Shown: piece by piece, positions 7,604 through 16,408 of the stretch
Layout: each line of letters begins with the position of its first letter
Position numbering within the stretch: position 1 is the first letter of the stretch
Source of the DNA: JAJUFS01 sp964599565
GTDB lineage: Bacteria > Pseudomonadota > Gammaproteobacteria > Natronospirales > JAJUFS01
Length of the DNA: 64,000 nucleotides
Direction of reading: 5' to 3'
NCBI GenBank assembly: GCA_964599565.1
Contig: CAZRFE010000006.1
Span: 3,368-67,367, forward strand
The notes under the pieces: model-generated
Told to the model about the DNA's origin: nothing
The model's input: the letters and a program-made list of their open reading frames with translations, nothing else
Databases searched by the model: none
Program-made: the position numbers and the translations under genes

Positions 7604-8935
7604 TCATTCACCGCTCGCGGGCACGAGCACGCCGACGGTCCGGTTGGAAGGCTGGAAGATGCGGTCCGCAACGGCCTGCACGTCCGCGGCCGTGACCGCT
7701 TCCCAGGCATCCGGCGCGCCGAACAGCTTGCGGTAATCGCCGTGGAAGATTTCGTAGGTACCGAGGGCCTGCGCCTTGCCGCTGATGGTGGCAATGGCAC
7801 GCCAGTAATCGGCGACGAGCACGTTCCTTGCCTTCTGGATTTCCGCGGTACTCACACCGCGCGCGGCAATGCGTTCCAGCTGCTGCGAAATCTCGCGCTC
7901 AAGCCGCGCGGTGTCGCCGCCGGGCGGCAGCACCGCGTAGATCCATGTCAGTCCCGGATCGAATCCCTGGTGGATGTAGCTGCCGACGCTGATGGCGAGC
8001 TGCTTCTGTTCGACCAGCACCTGGTGCAGCCGCGAGGAATCGCCCGTTGCGAGCAGCGTCATCAGCACTTCGAGCGCCGGCATGTCCGCCGCGTTCGCCG
8101 CACCGGAATGCCAGGCCATCTGCAGCATCGGCGTCTGTGCAGGCCGCGTCAGCACCACGCGCCGCTCGCCCTGCTGCTCCGGCTCGACGGTCGTCACGGG
8201 CGCAGGTTCCGGCTGCGCGGGAATGGCGCCGAAGTATTTCTCGGCGAGCGCGAACACGCGCGCAGGCTCGACGTCGCCGACAACGAACATCACGGCGTTG
8301 TTCGGCGCGTAATACGTCGTGTAGAAATCCTTCAGGTCCTGCGCGCTCCAGTTCTCGATGTCCGATGGCCAGCCGATGACGGGAAACTGGTAGGGATGTG
8401 CGACATACGCCGTCGCCTGCACCTGTTCCATCAGCGCGCCGAAGTTGTCGTTGTCGACGGATGTGCGGCGCTCGGAATACACCACGCCGCGCTCGCTCTC
8501 AACAACATCCGGATCGAAATCGAGATTCGCCATGCGGTCCGCTTCGAGGCGGAAGATCGTGTCGAGCGCACTCGCCGGATACCAGTCCTGGTAGACGGTC
8601 ACGTCGTTCGAGGTATAGGCGTTGTTCGCGCCGCCGGACGCCTCCATGGTGCGGTCGAACTCGCCGGGCGCGAGCGTCGCGGTGCCGTTGAACATCATGT
8701 GCTCGAAGTAGTGCGCAAGGCCCGTGATGCCCGGGTACTCGTTGCGCCCGCCAACGCGAAACCAGGTGTAGTGCGCGACGCTGGGGATGTCGTGGTCCGG
8801 CCAGACGACAACCTTCATGCCGTTGGCGAGCGTGCGCTCTGCGATGGCAGCATCCGCCGCCGGCGCATCCGCCGCTGCCATGGCGGACGCGGAGACGAGC
8901 AACAGCGCGCCGGCCGCCAGTGAACGCATCATCAT
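7604..8935 (-). CDS. M16 family zinc peptidase, catalytic subunit
   Basis: This 443-residue protein has three consecutive ATG codons (8935, 8932, 8929); the first is best placed after AAGGAG. A signal peptide (SLAAGALLLVSASAMA) implies export. The inverted zinc motif HYFEH appears near residue 70 within GLAHYFEHMMFNGT, with the downstream acidic stretch (ESERGVVYSERR) about 75 residues on, as in pitrilysin/insulinase-type peptidases. It probably degrades peptides in the periplasm. The following gene encodes a zinc-site-lacking M16 protein, its likely partner. Confidence 0.92.
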   Translation of the reverse strand: MMMRSLAAGALLLVSASAMAAADAPAADAAIAERTLANGMKVVVWPDHDIPSVAHYTWFRVGGRNEYPGITGLAHYFEHMMFNGTATLAPGEFDRTMEASGGANNAYTSNDVTVYQDWYPASALDTIFRLEADRMANLDFDPDVVESERGVVYSERRTSVDNDNFGALMEQVQATAYVAHPYQFPVIGWPSDIENWSAQDLKDFYTTYYAPNNAVMFVVGDVEPARVFALAEKYFGAIPAQPEPAPVTTVEPEQQGERRVVLTRPAQTPMLQMAWHSGAANAADMPALEVLMTLLATGDSSRLHQVLVEQKQLAISVGSYIHQGFDPGLTWIYAVLPPGGDTARLEREISQQLERIAARGVSTAEIQKARNVLVADYWRAIATISGKAQALGTYEIFHGDYRKLFGAPDAWEAVTAADVQAVADRIFQPSNRTVGVLVPASGE

Positions 8936-9031
8936 GCCGTACTCCTTGTTATATGCGCGCGAGGCGCTGCGGGATTCAGGATTGTCATCGCCGTTGGACA
9001 GCGCGGCAAGTGCGCGTGTTCCGCGCATGGT

Positions 9032-10384
9032 TCAGCCGGCGCTCGTGCCGCGCGTGCGACGCACGAATCGATGCGTCATCAGGATGCCCGCCACCAGCAA
9101 TCCGACGATCAGCCCGGCCCAGATCATCTGCGGTCCGTAGCCCTGCCGTACGCCCAGCCACCACGCGACGGGAAAACCGAGCCCCCAGTAGGCGAACAGC
9201 GTCATCAGCATCGGCACGCGCGTGTCCTTGTAGCCGCGCAGCACGCCGGCCGCTCCAACCTGCAGTCCGTCGAACAGCTGGAACGCGGCCGCCACCCAGA
9301 GCAGGCTGAGCGCCATCGCCGTGACTTCCGGGTTGCGCGTATAAAGCGCGACGATGTGATCGCGGAACAGGATCATCACGAGCGCGGACAGGGTCATGAA
9401 CCCGACGCACACGAAGATGCCCGTGATGCCGGAGTAGCGCGCCTGCGCGGGATCGTTGCGCCCGAGCGCCTGGCCGATGCGCACCGTGATGCCGCCTGCG
9501 ATGCCGAGCGGCACCATGAACATCAATGACGCCCAGTTCACCGCGATCTGGTGGCCGGCGACGACCGTCGTGCCGAGCGTTGCCATCAGCAGGCCGACCG
9601 CGGAGAACAGGCTGCCTTCCATGAAGATGGCGACGGCGATGGGGAAGCCAAGCGCGATGAGTTCGCGCATCGGCTGCCAGCGCGGCCATTCGAAGCGCTC
9701 GAACATGCGAAACGCGCGGAACCGCGGCGCGCCATGCATGTACCACAGCAGCACGAGGAACATCGCCCATTGCACGATCGCGGATGCGTAGCCGGTGCCG
9801 ATGGCGCCGAGCGCGGGGAAGCCGAACTTGCCGTACATCAGCACCCAGTCCGCGAACGCGTTGACGGCAAGCCCGATGCTCGCCACCAGCAGCAGCGGCC
9901 GCGTGTGCGACACGGCCTCGCTGGTGAAGCGCAGCACGTAGAACATCGCGATCGCGGGCAATCCCCAGCCGATGGCGTCGAGGTAGCCCGCCGCGACGGG
10001 AATCACCGCCGGTTCGACGCCGATGCGCGCAAGGAGAATGTCGCCGTGCGCAAGCAGCGCCCAGCCCGGAACGCTCGCGAACAGCGCGAGCCACAGCGCC
10101 TGGCGCACTGTCGAGCCGATCGCGGCGGTCCGGTTTGCGCCATAGGCGTGCGACACCGTCGGGCTGACGGCCAGCAGGATGCCCATGATGAAAAGGATCA
10201 CCGGCGTCCACAGGTCACCGCCGACGGAAACCCCCGCAAGATCGGCGGGGCTGAGCCGGCCCGCGAAAACCGTGTCCGTGAACCGCATGCCGAGATACGA
10301 CAGGTTGGTGATGACCATCGGCCACGTGAGGCGCGCGAGCGCCGCGGCCTCGCGCCGGAAACGGGATGCGCTGGTTTCGGTCAT
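9032..10384 (-). CDS. norM: MATE family multidrug exporter, NorM-like
   Basis: This protein of about 450 residues has 12 predicted membrane helices in two halves. Recognisable MATE segments include RLTWPMVITNLSYLGMRFTD at the first helix and a second half starting at RELIALGFPIAVAIFMEGSL. It should expel cationic drugs in exchange for Na+ or H+. I chose the ATG at 10384 (AGGA 7 bases upstream); an in-frame ATG at 10417 lies within a palindromic operator and has no ribosome-binding site. It is divergent from fadI, with a PsrA-like site between. Substrate specificity cannot be told from sequence, so the symbol marks family only. Confidence 0.85.
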   Translation of the reverse strand: MTETSASRFRREAAALARLTWPMVITNLSYLGMRFTDTVFAGRLSPADLAGVSVGGDLWTPVILFIMGILLAVSPTVSHAYGANRTAAIGSTVRQALWLALFASVPGWALLAHGDILLARIGVEPAVIPVAAGYLDAIGWGLPAIAMFYVLRFTSEAVSHTRPLLLVASIGLAVNAFADWVLMYGKFGFPALGAIGTGYASAIVQWAMFLVLLWYMHGAPRFRAFRMFERFEWPRWQPMRELIALGFPIAVAIFMEGSLFSAVGLLMATLGTTVVAGHQIAVNWASLMFMVPLGIAGGITVRIGQALGRNDPAQARYSGITGIFVCVGFMTLSALVMILFRDHIVALYTRNPEVTAMALSLLWVAAAFQLFDGLQVGAAGVLRGYKDTRVPMLMTLFAYWGLGFPVAWWLGVRQGYGPQMIWAGLIVGLLVAGILMTHRFVRRTRGTSAG

Positions 10385-10413
10385 CGCGGATTCCTGATCA
10401 GCGGCGGAATGGC

Positions 10414-10429
10414 TCAAACACTTGTTTGA
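10414..10429. promoter_or_regulatory. PsrA-like operator between norM-like gene and fadI
   Basis: The perfect palindrome TCAAACACTTGTTTGA contains CAAAC-N4-GTTTG, which matches the consensus for PsrA, the TetR-family regulator that senses long-chain acyl-CoA in pseudomonads and relatives (C/G AAAC, 2-4 bases, GTTT G/C). It lies 114 bases upstream of the fadI start, fitting control of a beta-oxidation gene. No psrA gene is in the window. Confidence 0.7.
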
Positions 10430-10542
10430 ATGCGCCTTCCGGCGGAGTTAGCATACGGCGTTCCGGCGATGTACCGGCCGGCCGCGCAGTGTAAACCGGT
10501 TTCGTTTCCACCATCACCAAGCTCTCGCAGCGGAGAAAGCCC

Positions 10543-11823
10543 ATGCTTCAGACCAAGCCCCGCAGGGTCGCCATCGTCGGCGGTTCGCGCATACCGTTCG
10601 CGCGCGCATTCAGCGCCTACGCCGAATGCAGCAACCAGGATCTGATGACCGCCGCGCTCAAGGGGCTGGTCGAGAAATACGGACTGAAGGGCGCGCGTCT
10701 CGGCGACGTCGGTCTTGGCGCCGTGATCAAGCACACGCGCGATTTCAACCTTGCGCGCGAATGCGTGCTCGGTTCCGGCCTCGATCCGCATACGCCTGCC
10801 TTCGACCTGCAGCGCGCCTGCGGCACGAGCCTCGAGACGGTGATCAACATCGGCTACAAGATCGCGCTCGGCCAGATCGATGCGGGCATCGCCGGCGGCG
10901 TGGATTCGACCTCCGACGTACCGGTCGTGTTCGGCGATGACTTCCGCGAAATCCTGCTGGCCGCGAACCGCGCGAAAACCTTCGCCGAGAAGGCGCGGCT
11001 GTTCATGCGCTTTCGCCCGAAGCACCTGCGGCCGAATTTCCCGGGCGTGGTCGAACCGCGCACCGGGCTTTCCATGGGCCAGTCCTGCGAACTCATGGCA
11101 AAGGAATGGGATATCCCGCGCCGCGCGCAGGACGAGCTTGCGTTCAATTCGCACAGGAATGCGGCCGCTGCGTGGGAGGCAGGCTGGTACGACGATCTCG
11201 TGGTGCCGTTCAACGGGCTCAACCGCGACAACAACGTGCGCAAGGACACATCGCTTGAAAAGCTCGGCACGCTGAAGCCGGTGTTCGACCGCGAGAACGG
11301 CACGCTCACGGCGGGCAATTCCACGCCGCTGACCGATGGCGCATCCGCGGTGCTGATGTGCACGGAGGAATGGGCGAAAGAACGCGGTCTCGATGTGCTC
11401 GCGTATCTCACCTTCGGCGAAGTCGCGGCCGTGGATTTCGTGTGGAAGAAGGAAGGCCTGCTGATGGCGCCGGCGTATGCCGTGCCGCGCATGCTCGACC
11501 GCGCCGGCATCACGCTGCAGGATTTCGACATCTACGAAATCCATGAAGCGTTCGCCGCGCAGGTGCTGTGCACGCTCAAGGCCTGGGAGAGCGAGAAGTT
11601 CTGCAGGGAACGTCTCGGCCGCGACCACGCCCTCGGCAGCATCGATCGCGCGAAGCTCAACCTCAAGGGCGGATCCGTTGCGCTCGGGCATCCATTCGCG
11701 GCGACCGGTGCGCGCATCGTTGCGTCGCTCGCAAAGCAGCTCGCGGAACGCGGCACGGGCCGCGGCCTGATTTCCGTCTGCACCGCAGGCGGCATGGGCG
11801 TGACCGCGATTCTCGAACGCTGA
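10543..11823 (+). CDS. fadI: 3-ketoacyl-CoA thiolase / acetyl-CoA acyltransferase, FadI type
   Basis: This 426-residue thiolase would cleave 3-ketoacyl-CoA to acetyl-CoA and a shortened acyl-CoA in fatty-acid beta-oxidation. The nucleophilic Cys is Cys93 in LQRACGTSLE. The catalytic His is His383 in GHPFAATGAR, and the second Cys is Cys413 in CTAGGMG. Length and the long loop between residues 120 and 160 fit the FadI subfamily. Its usual partner FadJ is not adjacent, as the next gene downstream is a transporter. The PsrA-like palindrome upstream fits induction by fatty acids. A strong terminator follows, so it is probably a single-gene unit. Confidence 0.92.
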   Translation: MLQTKPRRVAIVGGSRIPFARAFSAYAECSNQDLMTAALKGLVEKYGLKGARLGDVGLGAVIKHTRDFNLARECVLGSGLDPHTPAFDLQRACGTSLETVINIGYKIALGQIDAGIAGGVDSTSDVPVVFGDDFREILLAANRAKTFAEKARLFMRFRPKHLRPNFPGVVEPRTGLSMGQSCELMAKEWDIPRRAQDELAFNSHRNAAAAWEAGWYDDLVVPFNGLNRDNNVRKDTSLEKLGTLKPVFDRENGTLTAGNSTPLTDGASAVLMCTEEWAKERGLDVLAYLTFGEVAAVDFVWKKEGLLMAPAYAVPRMLDRAGITLQDFDIYEIHEAFAAQVLCTLKAWESEKFCRERLGRDHALGSIDRAKLNLKGGSVALGHPFAATGARIVASLAKQLAERGTGRGLISVCTAGGMGVTAILER

Positions 11824-11849
11824 GACCGCCGTTCACCGCACCTCAGGAA

Positions 11850-11874
11850 ACGCCCGGCAACGCCGGGCGTTTTC
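11850..11874 (+). terminator. Intrinsic terminator after fadI
   Basis: The stem ACGCCCGGC / GCCGGGCGT (9 base pairs, loop AAC) is followed by TTTTCTT, 26 bases past the fadI stop. Confidence 0.92.
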
Positions 11875-11943
11875 TTAAGGCGTCTCCCTCAACTTGCCCT
11901 CGCGTAGACATAACCGCCATTATTCCCGCCTTTCGACAATAAG

Positions 11944-11982
11944 TGACCGCGCGCATGCGCGGCGCCATCCCGGGAGCGGTCA
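11944..11982 (+). promoter_or_regulatory. Stem-loop enclosing the ribosome-binding site of the AGCS symporter gene
   Basis: TGACCGC (11944-11950) can pair perfectly with GCGGTCA (11976-11982), which ends directly before the ATG at 11983. The loop holds the Shine-Dalgarno GGGAG and an inner GC-rich palindrome (GCGCATGCGC). If it forms, it would limit ribosome access. It could equally be fortuitous pairing in GC-rich sequence. Confidence 0.4.
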
Positions 11983-13707
11983 ATGGATCAGTTCAACGCG
12001 GCAGTCGCCGCCATCGCAGGTTTTCTCTACCAGGATGCCTTTCTTTTCGTGGTGCTCGGCACGGGCGTGCTGTTCACCATCTGGTCGGGCTTCTCGCAGT
12101 ACCGCGCGCTGACACACGGCACGCAGGTGCTGCGCGGCGTCTACGACGACAAGAAGGATCCCGGCGCGATCAATCATTTCCAGGCGCTCTCCGCGGCGCT
12201 GTCGGGCACCGTGGGGCTTGGCAACATCGGCGGTGTCGCACTCGCGGTCGCGCTCGGCGGGCCGGGTGCGGTGTTCTGGATGTGGATGGTCGGCATCCTC
12301 GGCATGGCGATCAAGCTCACCGAAGTAACGCTCTCCATGCTCTATCGCAACACGGACGATCCGGACAATCCGCACGGCGGCCCGATGTGGGTGGTCTCGA
12401 AAGGTCTCGCGGAACTGAATCCGAAGTACGCCGGTCTCGGCAAGATCATCGGCTGGATCTTCTGCATCACGCTGCTCGTCTACACCATCACGGGCGGTGC
12501 GATGTTCCAGGCATGGAACGTCGGCGACATCACGCAGGAGTATTTCCATGTACCGAGCTGGATCGTGGGCATCGTGCTCGCCGTGCTCGTCGGCATGGTG
12601 ATCATCGGCGGCGTGAAGCGCATCGGCGCCGTTGCGGGAAGGCTCGTACCGCTGATGATCGTGCTTTACCTCGCGGGCGGCATCTATGTGCTCGCGGCGA
12701 ACTACGACGTGATTCCTGAAATGCTGAAGCTCATCGTCGTGTCCGCGTTCAGCCCGCATGAAGCATCCGGTGCATTCATCGGCGGCACGATGGGCTACGC
12801 GATCATGATGGGCATGCGCCGCGCGCTGTTCTCCTCGGAAGCGGGCGCGGGATCATCGCCGATCGCGCACTCCGCGGCGAAGACGGACGAGCCGGTGCGC
12901 GAAGGCGTGGTCGGCGGACTCGAACCGTTCATCGATACCATCATCGTGTGCACGTTCACCGCGCTCGTGATTCTTTCCTCCGGCGTGTGGGAGCGCGGCG
13001 CGGAAGCGTTCTATGACACCACACCTGCCGTTGTCGCCGTTGATACCGGTGCGTACAGCCTCGAAACCCTTCCTGCGCCGGAACGTGCCGGCGGCTGGCG
13101 CGACGGCGAGAACGTGTTCGTGATTCTCGAAGGCGATCACAACAAGGATTCCGGCAACAACCTGCACCGTCTCGATGGCAATGTCCTGTACCAGGCAGAT
13201 GGCAATCCGGTGATCGTGTACTCCCGTGTTGCGATGTCCGCTGCCCCGACAGTGCAGGATGCCGGCGTGTACGTTTCCTATCCGGGCGCAACGCTCACCG
13301 CGAAAGCGTTCGACAGCGCGCTGCCGGGGCTGGGCAAGTGGCTTGTCACCATCGCATGCTGGCTGTTCGCACTGTCGACGATGATCTCGTGGAGCTACTA
13401 CGGCGAGCAGGGCATGGTGTACATGTTCGGCGAGAAATCCGTGATGCCGTACAAGTACGCGTTCTGCGCACTTGTCTTCGTCGCAACCATGGGCTTCATC
13501 GAAACGCCGCAGGATCTCGACAACTTCTCATCCATGGGCGCGGGCGTGATGATCTGGGCGAACATCCCGATCACGCTGTTCTTCGGCTACAAGGCGATGC
13601 GTGCGTACCATGAATACAACGGCCGGCTCAAATCCGGCAACATGCCGCGCAATCCCGACGCGCCTTCGTTCTGGAAGGATGTGCTGACAGGGCGTGACGT
13701 GAAGTGA
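11983..13707 (+). CDS. Sodium:alanine/glycine symporter (AGCS family) with an extra soluble insert
   Basis: This 574-residue protein belongs to the AGCS (alanine or glycine:cation symporter) family. Family signatures are GTVGLGNIGGVALAVALGGP (about residues 73-92) and GMRRALFSSEAGAGSSPIAH near residue 280, typical of DagA/AlsT. It should import Ala or Gly with Na+ at the inner membrane. Most AGCS proteins have 440-550 residues. Here residues about 333-445 form a polar segment between two helices (rich in Asp, Gly and Asn, for example EGDHNKDSGNNLHRLDGN), apparently a periplasmic domain. A bidirectional terminator follows the stop. Confidence 0.9.
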   Translation: MDQFNAAVAAIAGFLYQDAFLFVVLGTGVLFTIWSGFSQYRALTHGTQVLRGVYDDKKDPGAINHFQALSAALSGTVGLGNIGGVALAVALGGPGAVFWMWMVGILGMAIKLTEVTLSMLYRNTDDPDNPHGGPMWVVSKGLAELNPKYAGLGKIIGWIFCITLLVYTITGGAMFQAWNVGDITQEYFHVPSWIVGIVLAVLVGMVIIGGVKRIGAVAGRLVPLMIVLYLAGGIYVLAANYDVIPEMLKLIVVSAFSPHEASGAFIGGTMGYAIMMGMRRALFSSEAGAGSSPIAHSAAKTDEPVREGVVGGLEPFIDTIIVCTFTALVILSSGVWERGAEAFYDTTPAVVAVDTGAYSLETLPAPERAGGWRDGENVFVILEGDHNKDSGNNLHRLDGNVLYQADGNPVIVYSRVAMSAAPTVQDAGVYVSYPGATLTAKAFDSALPGLGKWLVTIACWLFALSTMISWSYYGEQGMVYMFGEKSVMPYKYAFCALVFVATMGFIETPQDLDNFSSMGAGVMIWANIPITLFFGYKAMRAYHEYNGRLKSGNMPRNPDAPSFWKDVLTGRDVK

Positions 13708-13712
13708 GGCAG

Positions 13713-13740
13713 AAAAAAGCCGCCCTCGGGCGGCTTTTTC
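13713..13740. terminator. Bidirectional intrinsic terminator between AGCS gene and Vgb-like gene
   Basis: The stem AGCCGCCC / GGGCGGCT (8 base pairs, loop TC) is flanked by A6 on the left and T5 on the right. It can end transcripts from both convergent genes. Confidence 0.93.
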
Positions 13741-13752
13741 CTTTCGACGTTT

Positions 13753-14718
13753 TCATTCAGCCGGTGGCACGAAACGTCCGATGTAGTTCGTATCCATCCC
13801 GAACCAGATCGCGTCATTTGCCGCGTCGTAGAACATGTGCCTGATGGCGCCGCCGGAATCCGGCACAGGCCCGCTGTAGATGACGTTCCCGTTCGATGTG
13901 TCGATGCCGATCATGCGGTTCGGCTGCGGACCGGTTTCGACATAGTAGAAATTGCCTTCGCCGTCCGCGATCGCGCCGTAAGGCGCCGCACGTTCGCCGG
14001 ACGGCGATCGCCATTCCTTGAATTCACCGTTCGCAGGATCGTAGCTTCCGACGTAGCCTTCCGCGTAATCCACGTACCAGATGTCGCCGTTCACGATCGC
14101 GAGCCGGCGCGGCCGTGCGTCCGCGCGCGGCATCTCGATTTCCTTGAGCTCGCCATCAATGATCGTCGCGAGCCGGTTCGTGCCGAGCAGCACGATCCAC
14201 GGCTGGTCATTTTCATCGAGCACGATGCCGTACGGACGCGCGCGCTTCGTCGGCACTTCCCACGTGCGCAGCGATTCGTCCGCGGGGTCGAAGACCGCAA
14301 CGCGATTGGAATGCTGCGCGGTGAAAAAGATGCGTCCGTCGCTCGCCTGGATCAGCGTGTGTGGATCGTCGATGCCTTCCTTCTCCGTGGAGAACGTCTC
14401 CAGTTCGCCGTTTGCGGCATTCATGCGACCGATCCAGCCGGCGCCGTTGCCGGCGATCCAGATGTTGCCGTCGTCGCCCGCGATGAGATTGTGCGGTGCG
14501 CTTCCATCCGGCAGATCGAAGCGCGTGAATTTCCCGGAGGCCGGATCAAGCCAGGCGACGTAATCGCCGCCCTGGCCGACGAACCAGGCACGGCCCTGCG
14601 AATCCACGGCGGGATCGCGCGGCCGTGTCTTTTCCCAGGGAACCTGCCAGGTGGTGAAGTCCGCGGCGCCCGCGATGCCGGGCAGCAGGAGAAGAAATGC
14701 GAGATGCAGTGCGCGCAT
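13753..14718 (-). CDS. Exported beta-propeller protein, virginiamycin B lyase-like
   Basis: This 321-residue protein has a clear signal peptide (ALHLAFLLLLPGIAGA). It is built of repeated blades of about 42 residues, each with a W-F/V-G or IWIAG-type strand: GRAWFVGQGG, GNIWIAGNGAGWIGRM, GRIFFTAQHSNRVAVF, QPWIVLLGTNRLA, DIWYVDYAEGYVG, DAIWFGMDTNYIGRF. This matches the Vgb/SMP-30-like seven-bladed propeller family. Real virginiamycin lyases are cytoplasmic, so antibiotic inactivation is not supported. The role is open; an exported sugar- or lactone-binding propeller is plausible. Confidence 0.8.
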   Translation of the reverse strand: MRALHLAFLLLLPGIAGAADFTTWQVPWEKTRPRDPAVDSQGRAWFVGQGGDYVAWLDPASGKFTRFDLPDGSAPHNLIAGDDGNIWIAGNGAGWIGRMNAANGELETFSTEKEGIDDPHTLIQASDGRIFFTAQHSNRVAVFDPADESLRTWEVPTKRARPYGIVLDENDQPWIVLLGTNRLATIIDGELKEIEMPRADARPRRLAIVNGDIWYVDYAEGYVGSYDPANGEFKEWRSPSGERAAPYGAIADGEGNFYYVETGPQPNRMIGIDTSNGNVIYSGPVPDSGGAIRHMFYDAANDAIWFGMDTNYIGRFVPPAE

Positions 14719-14771
14719 GCGAGTCTCCCGTGATGAGGATCACCACAGGATAGCCCTGCACGCGGTGGATT

Positions 14772-14975
14772 TCAGGCGGGAAGGTTGTCCTGCACGAGCA
14801 TGAGCGCGTCACGCAGCCCACGCCGCGCGGCGACGCGTTCGAGGATGTCGCGGCGCGCAGCGTCGTCGGCATCCGGCCAGCACATGATTTCATCAAGATG
14901 CCGAAAGCAGCCGCGGCAGATGCGCTGTTCGTCGAGGCTGCAATTGCGCACGCACGGTGATTCTGTGTCTTTCAT
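14772..14975 (-). CDS. DUF1289 small Cys-rich protein
   Basis: This protein of about 67 residues has the DUF1289 signature: SPCVRNCSLDEQRICRGCFR, four Cys arranged as a probable metal-binding knuckle, followed by HLDEI and a helical tail. The family is common in proteobacteria and has no established function. The ATG at 14975 is the start that keeps just the conserved domain; an in-frame GTG at 15002 is an alternative, and neither has a strong ribosome-binding site. It lies 46 bases downstream of the DUF819 gene on the same strand, so the two are probably co-transcribed. Confidence 0.85.
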   Translation of the reverse strand: MKDTESPCVRNCSLDEQRICRGCFRHLDEIMCWPDADDAARRDILERVAARRGLRDALMLVQDNLPA

Positions 14976-15021
14976 GCCGCTGATTGTCTCGCAGTTCCGC
15001 ACGGCGCGGGAAATTCTTTCA

Positions 15022-16326
15022 TCATCCGCCGACGATGATGCGCATCAGCTGCGCGCTGAGATAGCCGCAGTACGTGCCGAGCGCGTAACCGAACACCGCG
15101 AGCAGCACGCCGACGGGCGCGAGCGAGGGGTGGAACGCCGCCGCAACCACGGGTGCTGACGCTGCACCGCCGATGTTCGCCTGGCTGCCGACGGCCATGT
15201 AGAACGTCGGCGCGCGAATGATGCGCGCGACAATCAGCATCAGGCTCGCGTGCACGAGCATCCATACCGCGCCGACCGCGAAAAGGCCGGGATTGCTGAA
15301 CACGGCAGTGATGTCCATGTGCATGCCGATGGTCGCGACAAGAATGTAGATGAACACGGAACCGACCTTCGATGCGCCCGCGCCTTCCATCAGTTTCACT
15401 TTCGTGAACGAAAGCGCGAGGCCGAACGTCGTGGCAAGCACGATCAGCCAGAAGAATGTCGAATCGAGGCTGAAATCGGACAGCCAGCTCCAGTTCGTCG
15501 CAGGTTCCAGCCCCGCGCGCAACTGCTGCTTCGATTCCGCGGCGAGCGCACCGAGCCCGTTGCCGGCCCAGTTGCCGATCGCGTGCGCAAGACCCGTGAA
15601 ACCAAGACCGATGGCCAGGATGTAGATGAGATCGGGGAGCGAGGGAATCCGTGCATGTTCGCGCTGGAATTCCTCGACCTTGCGACGCAGTGCGTCGATC
15701 GCGGATGTATCGGCGTGAATCTTCGCATCGAGCTTGTCCGCACGCGACGCCATGAACAGCAGCACCGCCATCCAGATGTTTGCGATGATCACATCCACCG
15801 CGACCATCTGCCCGAACAGGTTGTCGCCGACCTCGAACACTTCCTTCATCGCGGCCTGGTTCGCGCCGCCGCCGATCCACGAACCCGCGATCGTTGCCAT
15901 GCCGCGCCACACCGCGTCCGGTCCCGCGCCGCCGACAACATCCGGTGCAACGATGCTGAAGATCAGAATCGCGATCGGACCGCCGATCATCACGCCGAAC
16001 GTACCGGTGAGAAACAGGATGATCGCCTTGCGGCCGAGCCGTGCGATGGATTTCAGGTCGATCGACAGGGTGAGCAGGATGAGCGACGCCGGCAGCAGGT
16101 AGCGCGATGCCATGTAGTAGAGATCGCCGTCACTGCCGTCGATGATCCCGAAGCTGTTGTACAGCGATGGAATGAAGTAGCACAGCAGCAGCGCGGGAAC
16201 GTAGGAATAGAACCGGCGCCAGAATGGCGCGCTGCTCTGCGTTGTGTAGAAGATCAGCCCGAGTGTTGCGGCAAGCAGGCCGAAGACGACGGCATCGTTC
16301 GTGATCAGCGCAGTTTGATGTTCCAT
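15022..16326 (-). CDS. DUF819 family membrane protein (YjcL-like)
   Basis: This 434-residue integral membrane protein has about 11 helices and the conserved DUF819 Gly-rich segment GSWIGGGANQAAMKEVF near residue 145, plus a second half with MAVGSQANIGGAASAPVVAA near residue 380. These paired Gly/Asn motifs in discontinuous helices resemble those of CitMHS- and GltS-like carriers, so a transporter role is likely. The substrate is unknown. A charged cytoplasmic loop lies around residues 200-225. The gene starts with ATG at 16326. Confidence 0.85.
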   Translation of the reverse strand: MEHQTALITNDAVVFGLLAATLGLIFYTTQSSAPFWRRFYSYVPALLLCYFIPSLYNSFGIIDGSDGDLYYMASRYLLPASLILLTLSIDLKSIARLGRKAIILFLTGTFGVMIGGPIAILIFSIVAPDVVGGAGPDAVWRGMATIAGSWIGGGANQAAMKEVFEVGDNLFGQMVAVDVIIANIWMAVLLFMASRADKLDAKIHADTSAIDALRRKVEEFQREHARIPSLPDLIYILAIGLGFTGLAHAIGNWAGNGLGALAAESKQQLRAGLEPATNWSWLSDFSLDSTFFWLIVLATTFGLALSFTKVKLMEGAGASKVGSVFIYILVATIGMHMDITAVFSNPGLFAVGAVWMLVHASLMLIVARIIRAPTFYMAVGSQANIGGAASAPVVAAAFHPSLAPVGVLLAVFGYALGTYCGYLSAQLMRIIVGG

Positions 16327-16408
16327 GCCGGCATCCGTGGAAAAGTTGCGGCCAATCCTAACGGCGGCTCGTCATGGCACGCAACCGTTTCCGGATCGCG
16401 CAACCGTG

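Noticed and set aside
13753..14718. Virginiamycin B lyase as an antibiotic-resistance gene.
   Set aside because: The protein is a propeller of that superfamily but has a signal peptide and no context for resistance; the general fold does not justify the function.
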